From the IMG/VR virus record IMGVR_UViG_3300033064_002494, positions 1 through 26,385 of that record: a stretch of 26,385 bases of DNA. The stretch is one strand, 5' to 3'. Made by a program: the position numbers and the translations under genes. A model generated the notes under the pieces. That model saw nothing but the letters and a program-made list of their open reading frames with translations. It searched no databases and had not been told where the DNA came from. This DNA is from a virus. Positions within the stretch are counted from its first letter, which is position 1, and each line of letters starts with the position of its first letter. Positions 21,892 through 26,385 of the stretch are shown here, one piece after another.

Positions 21892-22871
21892 AACCTTTAA
21901 TTGAAAACTTTCCAAGAGAAGTTGGATCACCAACAAGGATCTTAGTTAATACTAAACAAGAATTTTATGATTATATTAACAAGTATAACGGAATTAAAAA
22001 TATATACTTTGCACTTTACCAGTGCGACAACGAAAAAAAGTATGACACGGCACACATTGACAAAATATATTTTGATCTGGATCCGGTGGAAACCGACCCT
22101 GAAAAATGTTGTCTTGATGCTAAACATCTTCACAATCATCTTCTTGATGAAAATATTAAGCACGTGATGCTTTTCAGTGGTGGTGGATTTCAAGTGTTCA
22201 TATTCACTAAAAACTTTAAACATCTTAAAAATTCTAAACAAACAGTGTTTAACTGTCAGGATCATTATTGTCGGTTACTTGAAATTGACTTAGATAAACA
22301 AGTTAAGGGTGATGTTGCACGACTTGCACGTGTTCCTAACACATTTAATGTTAAACGAAGACGATACTGCATATCAGTATCGAGAGAAGATTTAGAACAG
22401 GGGTATGATTACATACGAAAGAAAGCATTTAAACAACATTTTAAAATGTATGTTTATGGAAAATTAAGGCTTGACATTAAACGATTCGATGGTCAGATCA
22501 GTTATAATGTTGATGTCATGGACATTGACGAAGATGTTAAGATTAAGATTGATAAAAATAAGTTTCTTAAAACGTTACCGCCATGTATCAGTTCGGGACT
22601 TGCATGCAGAGAACCACGATGGCGTCAAAGGTTCTTAATCATTACTTATCTCAGAGAGAAAGGATACACATTTTCAGAAACCATACAAATTCTCAAAGAA
22701 TACCTTAAACCGACTAAGTTTAAACACTGTATGCAGATCGAACATCAACCAAAATATATCTATAAAAAGGGTGATATTAGCTTTCCAACGTGCGAACGGA
22801 TAAAAAAGGAAGGGTTCTGTCCCGAACTTGACACATGCGACAAGATCAAAGATTTGTACTGGAAGCCATAA
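21888..22871 (+). CDS. Archaeo-eukaryotic primase with PriL-like Cys domain
   Basis: The N-terminal half is an AEP catalytic domain: YFDLDP (61-66) with the metal-binding Asp pair, LFSGGGFQVFIF (95-106) in the place of SGxGxH, and ARLARVPNT (144-152). The C-terminal part has PPC233, HC281, TC302 and FC311 separated by helices, as in the Fe-S domain of the primase large subunit PriL. So the small and large primase functions seem fused in 327 residues. It would make primers for PolB. His of SGxGxH is replaced by Gln. The family is clear; the PriL-like reading is by Cys layout only. Confidence 0.8.
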   Translation: MKPLIENFPREVGSPTRILVNTKQEFYDYINKYNGIKNIYFALYQCDNEKKYDTAHIDKIYFDLDPVETDPEKCCLDAKHLHNHLLDENIKHVMLFSGGGFQVFIFTKNFKHLKNSKQTVFNCQDHYCRLLEIDLDKQVKGDVARLARVPNTFNVKRRRYCISVSREDLEQGYDYIRKKAFKQHFKMYVYGKLRLDIKRFDGQISYNVDVMDIDEDVKIKIDKNKFLKTLPPCISSGLACREPRWRQRFLIITYLREKGYTFSETIQILKEYLKPTKFKHCMQIEHQPKYIYKKGDISFPTCERIKKEGFCPELDTCDKIKDLYWKP

Positions 22872-22910
22872 AAATATATTTTTATGTAACATTGCATTTG
22901 TTAAACTGCT

Positions 22911-22940
22911 GTATATAGCCGAATTACGCCGTATATAGCC
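22911..22940. repeat. Direct repeat GTATATAGCC, candidate operator
   Basis: GTATATAGCC occurs at 22911-22920 and again at 22931-22940, exactly 20 bases apart, about two helical turns. Each copy is preceded by a C/G-rich CTGCT or ACGCC. The pair lies just upstream of the TATA element at 22951, where archaeal repressors or activators bind. Confidence 0.55.
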
Positions 22941-22950
22941 AAACCGAAAG

Positions 22951-23006
22951 GTATATATATATATTCGCCTAAGTTATTATAGAAATAATAATAATAATAA
23001 TTTCGT
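22951..23006 (+). promoter_or_regulatory. TATA promoter and TAA-repeat leader of the small-gene operon
   Basis: GTATATATATATATT at 22951-22965 is a strong TATA-like element. Initiation would fall near 22980-22990, at the start of an AAT/TAA triplet run ending TTTCG (about 22986-23004). The GGAGGTG SD at 23014-23020 then serves the ATG at 23029. The same arrangement of TATA box, TAA run, TTCG and SD is found before 4678. Confidence 0.6.
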
Positions 23007-23028
23007 AAACATTTGGAGGTGTTTTGAA

Positions 23029-23241
23029 ATGGAAAATAAAACAATAAAAATGCAAATAACATTTGCCGATGACGTGTCACTTGATGATGCTAATGAACTT
23101 GGTAAGGTGGTTCAGGAAAGGTTTGGTCATATTATTAAAGACTTAAAATTTCCTATTTTTTCTTCTTTTAATACAATAGACGCAACTGATGATTTGGTAT
23201 CAGAAAAGATTAAGTTTGATTGTGAAATGGAGGGTTGTTAA
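23029..23241 (+). CDS. Unknown acidic protein, 70 residues
   Basis: This is the first gene of the downstream operon, with an excellent SD. The sequence has a strand-like KTIKMQITFADDVS start, a helix with DDANELGKVVQERFG, and a second strand region ending KIKFDCEMEGC. The alternation suggests a small alpha/beta fold. No family was recognised. Confidence 0.65.
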   Translation: MENKTIKMQITFADDVSLDDANELGKVVQERFGHIIKDLKFPIFSSFNTIDATDDLVSEKIKFDCEMEGC

Positions 23242-23242
23242 A

Positions 23243-23518
23243 ATGGGAAATATGAGTTATTGTAGATTTAGAAATACGGTATTAGATTTGAGAGATTGTT
23301 TAGACAATTTAAAATCTAATTTGAGTGTTGAACATGATAGAGAAGAATTTGATGCAAGAGCAGAATTAATTGAAGTTTGTAGAGAACTTGTAGAAGTTGC
23401 AGAAGAAACAGACTTCGATACAGTATACTGTGAAGATTGTGGCGAAGAAATAACAGATGAAGAAAATGAAAAATATGATGGACATTGTAAAATATGTTCA
23501 CAGGAGGAAGAAGAATGA
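23243..23518 (+). CDS. Conserved phage-type small protein with zinc knuckles
   Basis: ATG 23243 is chosen because GGAGGG (23229-23234) lies eight bases upstream; the longer frame to 23189 would overlap the previous gene. The 91-residue protein opens MGNMSYCRFRNTVLDLRDCLD, split here as MSYCRFRNT and DLRDCL, a start I recognise from conserved hypothetical proteins of many phages. It has a long acidic helix and ends with CEDC and CKIC, a zinc-ribbon pair. Function is unknown. The TGA overlaps the RadC gene start by four bases. Confidence 0.65.
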   Translation: MGNMSYCRFRNTVLDLRDCLDNLKSNLSVEHDREEFDARAELIEVCRELVEVAEETDFDTVYCEDCGEEITDEENEKYDGHCKICSQEEEE

Positions 23519-23910
23519 AACAAATAACGATATTAAAAGAACAGATTGGAAAAGTTACAAGTGGTGCTGATATATTTAATAAAATTAAAAAAATTAATAT
23601 TGACTATGCACAAGAAAATTTTATTGTTTTTTATCTTGATAATAAAAACAAAGTTATTAATAATGATGTTTTATTTAAAGGTGGATTAAGTGAATGTTTA
23701 ATAGATCCAAAAACATTATTTAGAAATGCTTTAAAAAATAATACAAGTGCTATTATAATATCACATAATCATCCATCTGGCAACTTAGAACCGTCAACTG
23801 AAGATATAAGTGTATTTGAAATGCTTAAAAAAGGCGGAGAAATATTAGGTGTGCGTGTTTTAGATTCAATTATTTTTAATGAAAAAGAATTTTATGGGGG
23901 TTGGAATTAA
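23515..23910 (+). CDS. RadC-like JAB-domain protein
   Basis: The start at 23515 follows AGGAGG. In 132 residues it has the JAB/MPN metal-binding signature: SHNHPSGNLEPSTEDI (about 84-99), followed by LGVRVLDSIIFN (about 113-124), the hallmark of RadC. It lacks the helix-hairpin-helix part of full RadC and looks like the short phage/plasmid version found in anti-defence regions. The reaction catalysed by this family is not firmly established. Overlaps link it to the zinc-knuckle gene before it. Confidence 0.9.
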   Translation: MKQITILKEQIGKVTSGADIFNKIKKINIDYAQENFIVFYLDNKNKVINNDVLFKGGLSECLIDPKTLFRNALKNNTSAIIISHNHPSGNLEPSTEDISVFEMLKKGGEILGVRVLDSIIFNEKEFYGGWN

Positions 23911-23911
23911 A

Positions 23912-24331
23912 ATGGGAGATAGAAGACAAGTACACTTTGAAGATATGGGACTGTGGTATTATACGCATTGGGGCGGTTCTTCATTACCTGAAAATTTAAA
24001 GGGTGCAATAACGGAAGCTAAACCGAGATGGGGCGACGATTCTTATTGTTTTAGAATTATTTTAAGCCAACTTATTGGTGAAGATTGGAACTCTGAAACA
24101 GGACATGGACTAAATTCGCACAGTATGGATTCGGAATATAAAGATTTCATTGTTAACATTAAAGAACAAACTGTTACAATTGAAGGTGAGACGCAAACTT
24201 TTGAAGAATTTATTGGAGGTATTGCAAAAGAAGAAACGAAAGAAATTGAAAAAGAAGATGACGAGTTTGTAAATGAAGGTTTGGAAGAAATCAGGGAACA
24301 CGAAGAGTGTATAGAGGGGGATGAAGAATGA
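23912..24331 (+). CDS. Conserved phage-type protein (YTHWGG / ETGHGL motifs)
   Basis: From ATG 23912 (one base after the RadC stop) the 139-residue protein opens MGDRRQVHFE and contains LWYYTHWGGSSLPENLKGA (about 14-32), WGDDSYCFRIILSQLIG (about 41-57) and ETGHGL (about 62-67). These three blocks recur in conserved hypothetical proteins of phages and archaeal viruses. The last third is extremely acidic and probably disordered. It has no known catalytic motif. It ends in an ATGA overlap with the next gene. Confidence 0.65.
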   Translation: MGDRRQVHFEDMGLWYYTHWGGSSLPENLKGAITEAKPRWGDDSYCFRIILSQLIGEDWNSETGHGLNSHSMDSEYKDFIVNIKEQTVTIEGETQTFEEFIGGIAKEETKEIEKEDDEFVNEGLEEIREHEECIEGDEE

Positions 24332-24522
24332 AAAGAATATATGCTATTAAAAATAATAAAATTGTTTGTAATATAGACGTATCACCATTTTCAATAGAAT
24401 CTTTAAATAAATTGTGTATTGAAAAAGGATTTGATGGATGGTTTGAATTAGATATTATTGGAGCATGTCAATTGATGCAAATTGATAGAGAAGGAGAAAC
24501 TGAAAATGGAAAAACCAATTAA
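24328..24522 (+). CDS. Unknown protein, 64 residues
   Basis: It starts in an ATGA overlap behind GAGGGGG. The N-terminus is strand-like (KRIYAIKNNKIVCNIDV), followed by a helix containing SLNKLCIEKGF and an acidic end. No motif was recognised. Its last 17 bases overlap the start of the next gene, whose SD AAGGAGAA lies inside it. Confidence 0.6.
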   Translation: MKRIYAIKNNKIVCNIDVSPFSIESLNKLCIEKGFDGWFELDIIGACQLMQIDREGETENGKTN

Positions 24523-24757
24523 AATATTTAGAGAGTTAGTTCGGTTATGCGGATGTAGTGGATTTGCTGACATAGTAAAAGAAACAAAAGCGTGTTTTGT
24601 TGTTAGGATTGATCCAACCGAAAAAAAGATGTTCAGACTTCCAAAGGATCAAATACTGCAGGGGCAACCAGTGTACAGAGACAGTTGGTGTTTTGAAATG
24701 TATGATAAAACTATACATGATAAACACTTTAAACAAGATGAGGGGTGGATGACATGA
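24506..24757 (+). CDS. Unknown protein, 83 residues
   Basis: I set the start at ATG 24506 (MEKPIKIFRELV) because AAGGAGAAAC precedes it; the TTG at 24482 lacks an SD. It contains a CGCSGF patch and strands FVVRIDPTEKKMFRL, and ends in a charged, Trp-containing tail. The pattern does not identify a family. It is coupled by ATGA overlap to the following zinc-finger-like gene. Confidence 0.6.
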   Translation: MEKPIKIFRELVRLCGCSGFADIVKETKACFVVRIDPTEKKMFRLPKDQILQGQPVYRDSWCFEMYDKTIHDKHFKQDEGWMT

Positions 24758-25122
24758 AATTCGAAAAACTAGATCCAGGACAGAGAAAACTTTTGTTAGA
24801 GGTGTTAGATATAGATCACACAAATTTAAAGTGTGAACGATGTGGAAAAAAAACAACATACGATAAGTGTTCAATATTTCCATCAACTACAAAAGATAAA
24901 AATGCTACAATATTATGTGATAGTATTTTGTGTCAAGTTGAACAATTAGGAAAAAAGGAAGATGATAAAATTAAAACAGTTAGTAAAATAAAAATAAGTG
25001 ATAGAGCAAACACCATTTATAATGACATTGAATCTATGAAAGCTGAAGATTCGGAAGAGTTGCTTATTGACAAAGCTGAAGTCTTAGCAATCATTGATAA
25101 CTATTTAGGAGAGTGGATGTGA
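24754..25122 (+). CDS. Protein with an N-terminal zinc-finger-like Cys cluster
   Basis: Start 24754 follows AGGGGTGG (24741-24748) and overlaps the previous stop; the GTG at 24745 is inside that SD. In 122 residues, CERCGKKTTYDKC (about 27-39), then ILCDSILC (about 53-60), supply four or five cysteines for a zinc site. A helical acidic domain follows. It probably binds nucleic acid or protein; no family was recognised. Confidence 0.6.
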   Translation: MKFEKLDPGQRKLLLEVLDIDHTNLKCERCGKKTTYDKCSIFPSTTKDKNATILCDSILCQVEQLGKKEDDKIKTVSKIKISDRANTIYNDIESMKAEDSEELLIDKAEVLAIIDNYLGEWM

Positions 25123-25334
25123 TGTTTTCAATATCTATTGAAAAACGAAAAAATGCAACATATTTAAAACAATTAAATTGGAAACTAACATTATATGAAA
25201 ATGGTAATAAGATATTTATTCATCTTGCAAAAACAAAAAAAGAATTAAAAAGTTATAAAAAAAGATTATTTGTAGAATCAAATGAAAATATTAAAAATAA
25301 AGTGGTAAAAGAAATGGAGAGTGGATGTAAATGA
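25122..25334 (+). CDS. Unknown basic protein, 70 residues
   Basis: ATG 25122 overlaps the preceding TGA by one base, with AGGAGAG as SD. The protein is lysine-rich: strands MFSISIEKRKN and WKLTLYENGNKIFIHLA, then a long basic helix AKTKKELKSYKKRLF. The beta-then-helix layout with basic surface suggests nucleic-acid binding, but this is only a guess. It is coupled by ATGA overlap to the next gene. Confidence 0.6.
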   Translation: MFSISIEKRKNATYLKQLNWKLTLYENGNKIFIHLAKTKKELKSYKKRLFVESNENIKNKVVKEMESGCK

Positions 25335-25702
25335 AAACAGAACTGATTGAAAAACTAAAAAAGTTTCCAAACATGATAGAACAAGCTGAACTTGATGTTA
25401 TAAAGTTGCTACATGAACGTGACTGTTTGAAAGACGAACTTGAATATCAAGAGGCGGACATCATGAGTGGAATTACTAAAGAAACAGATTCAAAGTATAA
25501 ACCTAAGTTTAGCAACGATACAGCACGAAAAACTGAACATACAATACGTGTGTTCGAGGATAAGATTTATCAGGAAAAGTTTAGAAAATATCGTGATATG
25601 TTAAACGAGATTGAACAAAAGAAAGTCATGTTAAACTTGTTAAGAAACGAATTTACAAGTGTGAAATGGATTGTTAAATTAATTACAATGGAGGTAAACT
25701 AA
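25331..25702 (+). CDS. Coiled-coil protein, 123 residues
   Basis: The whole protein is predicted helical. Residues about 12-42 and 68-115 (VFEDKIYQEKFRKYRDMLNE and IEQKKVMLNLLRNEF) have heptad-like hydrophobic spacing and alternating charge. There are no metal motifs and no signal peptide. Similar all-helical proteins are common among accessory viral genes. GGAG lies before its ATG, inside the previous frame. Confidence 0.6.
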   Translation: MKTELIEKLKKFPNMIEQAELDVIKLLHERDCLKDELEYQEADIMSGITKETDSKYKPKFSNDTARKTEHTIRVFEDKIYQEKFRKYRDMLNEIEQKKVMLNLLRNEFTSVKWIVKLITMEVN

Positions 25703-25706
25703 GATG
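25690..25706 (+). repeat. Repeated translation-start cassette, copy 1
   Basis: GGAGGTAAACTAAGATG occurs here and again at 25963-25979, each time as SD, spacer and ATG of a membrane-directed gene. The 17 bases are identical although the reading frames of the upstream genes across it differ. Confidence 0.6.
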
Positions 25707-25970
25707 AAAAGAATATTAGCATATACAAGTTTGGCACTTTTATGTTTAACAGGGTGCGATACAACAAAAAATGTTATGACTAAATTAACACCAAGACCAT
25801 CTGTAACACATTTTACAGATTATGGATTTATTGATAGAACACGTAACGAATATAATTCAGATCCGTTAGAAATGGAACTTGGAGATTTTGATGGCGATGG
25901 AGATTTAGATATTGCCATATTAACGCACAAAGGCGGATTAGTAATATATGAAAATAAAATACGGAGGTAA
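25704..25970 (+). CDS. Putative lipoprotein with an FG-GAP/EF-hand-like calcium loop
   Basis: The N-terminus MKRILAYTSLALLCLTGC is a signal peptide with a lipobox LTGC, so Cys18 should be lipid-modified and the 71-residue mature chain held outside the membrane. Near the end, DFDGDGDLDIAIL (about 64-76) is the Asp-rich calcium loop of FG-GAP/VCBS repeats, followed by GGLVIYEN. Only one repeat is present. A surface role during infection, such as superinfection exclusion, is possible but speculative. The start follows GGAGG at 25690-25694. Confidence 0.7.
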   Translation: MKRILAYTSLALLCLTGCDTTKNVMTKLTPRPSVTHFTDYGFIDRTRNEYNSDPLEMELGDFDGDGDLDIAILTHKGGLVIYENKIRR

Positions 25971-25979
25971 ACTAAGATG
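25963..25979 (+). repeat. Repeated translation-start cassette, copy 2
   Basis: This is identical over 17 bases to 25690-25706. It forms the SD and ATG of the membrane protein and includes the TAA of the lipoprotein gene. It may reflect local duplication of gene starts. Confidence 0.6.
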
Positions 25980-26177
25980 GTAAAAAAAACAGATAATAAT
26001 GCAACATTTTGGCACATAATTGCTTTAGTTGGATTTTTGTACTACTGGTTGTATTATGGTTTAGCATCACTTGATGCAGCTAATGTAATGCAACAAACGT
26101 ATTATAGTATCCAATGTGCAAAAGGTGTTATGTGGGTTGGAATGTGTGAACTGATTGTAATAGCAACTAAAAAGTAA
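25977..26177 (+). CDS. Small membrane protein with two predicted helices
   Basis: The 66-residue protein has two hydrophobic segments, HIIALVGFLYYWLYYGLA (about 13-30) and a second around GVMWVGMCELIVIA (about 50-63), joined by a polar loop. Short charged ends complete it. The layout fits a class II holin or a membrane accessory protein. It follows the lipoprotein gene after six bases and has the same SD cassette. Function is not established. Confidence 0.65.
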   Translation: MVKKTDNNATFWHIIALVGFLYYWLYYGLASLDAANVMQQTYYSIQCAKGVMWVGMCELIVIATKK

Positions 26178-26221
26178 AAAAAACAAAGAGGTGAGGTTTC
26201 ATAATTCACAAATCATACTTT

Positions 26222-26295
26222 GGTTAGGTCCGGTTTGGTGAGGCTTGGCACGGTTTGGTAAGGTGAGTTAGGTGTGGTCCGGTTGGGTAAGGTTA
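26222..26295 (+). repeat. GG-rich period-5 degenerate array II
   Basis: GG recurs every five bases at 26222, 26227, 26232 and so on through 26262 (nine units), then after a one-base slip again at 26271-26291 (five units). Units are of the type GGTNN or GGNNN, with variable last bases. AAGGTGAGTTA at 26260 and GGTAAGGTTAT at 26286 are shared with array I. The 44 bases before it (26178-26221) hold an SD-like GAGGTGAGG without an ATG behind it. Confidence 0.8.
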
Positions 26296-26320
26296 TTTTA
26301 TAACCTTATTTTTATATTTA
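26289..26320. terminator. Hairpin with T-rich flank, possible terminator or array junction
   Basis: AAGGTTA (26289-26295) and TAACCTT (26301-26307) pair as a 7-bp stem over a five-base loop, followed by an A/T-rich stretch with a T5 run. It could end the small-gene operon. It also marks the break between arrays II and III, so it may instead be a structural element of the arrays. Confidence 0.4.
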
Positions 26321-26326
26321 TAGTTC

Positions 26327-26385
26327 GGTTTGGCACGGTTCGGTAGGATCAGGTATGGTCTGGTCAGGTTGGGTTTGGTAAGGCA
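26327..26385 (+). repeat. GG-rich period-5 degenerate array III (continues past the window)
   Basis: GG occurs at 26327, 26332, 26337, 26342, then (after a 4+6 split) at 26352, 26357, 26362, 26367, 26372, 26377 and 26382. Eleven of twelve GG pairs keep the five-base register to the end of the window, so the array is cut off. GGTTT, GGCAC and GGTAA units also occur in array II. Confidence 0.8.

Noticed and set aside
26188-26270. SD-like GAGGTGAGG at 26188 as a sign of a further gene
   Set aside because: No ATG follows at a usable distance. The GTG at 26192 opens only a short frame that runs into the GG array and stops.
1-26385. tRNA or rRNA genes
   Set aside because: I looked for cloverleaf-like GC-rich stretches in the intergenic gaps and saw none. 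The gaps hold only promoters, SD sites, repeats and T-runs.

Overview
The window looks like part of an AT-rich archaeal virus, most plausibly a tailed double-stranded DNA virus, or a virus-like extrachromosomal element. It carries an almost complete archaeal-type replisome: family B polymerase, PCNA, RFC small subunit, an archaeo-eukaryotic primase, a Cas4-like nuclease, an Hjc resolvase, an OB-fold single-strand binding protein and a Sak4/RecA-like ATPase. It also has archaeal-style TATA promoters, one of them leaderless, and no rRNA, tRNA or ordinary cellular housekeeping genes. No capsid, portal, terminase or tail gene lies in the window, so the virus assignment is inference and the host cannot be named. 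Nearly all genes read rightward, tightly packed, with many ATGA start-stop overlaps and good Shine-Dalgarno (SD) sites.

Layout. Positions 1-2293: the tail of an unknown gene, two unknown small genes, a winged-helix-like protein and a P-loop ATPase that resembles a viral helicase. Positions 2379-4530: a separate module with its own leaderless promoter, holding a zinc ribbon, a C5-cytosine methyltransferase and an HsdR-N-like PD-(D/E)XK protein, probably a restriction-modification pair acquired by transfer. Positions 4580-9452: a promoter, then ribbon-helix-helix protein, OB-fold SSB, Sak4-like ATPase, a GG-rich pentamer array, PCNA and RFC small subunit. Positions 9454-10557: tiny genes plus a protein resembling the phage T4 gp62 clamp-loader subunit. 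Positions 10554-15686: a DNA-modification cassette with an HNH/nucleotidyltransferase fusion, queD, queE, folE, queC, a DUF6884 protein and a Tgt-like DpdA transglycosylase. Together these would make preQ0 from GTP and insert a 7-deazaguanine base into DNA. Positions 15783-18120: an IbrB/IbrA-like pair (ParB fold plus PAPS-reductase-like PP-loop enzyme), bracketed by a duplicated 39-bp start of the polymerase gene. Positions 18131-22871: polB, a TFB-like single cyclin repeat, a Cas4-like nuclease, a Cys-rich protein, Hjc and a primase with a PriL-like Cys domain. Positions 22911-26177: a promoter with a repeated candidate operator and an operon of small accessory genes, including a RadC/JAB protein and a lipoprotein. 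Positions 26178-26385: noncoding sequence dominated by two more GG-rich pentamer arrays.

The most unusual items are the period-5 GG arrays (6849-6906 and 26222-26385), which share sequence although 19 kb apart; the IbrAB cassette sitting between two copies of the polB start that differ only at synonymous sites; the fusion of an HNH/NUMOD-type nuclease to an HldE-like nucleotidyltransferase; and the stacking of up to three possible DNA-modifying systems on one element.
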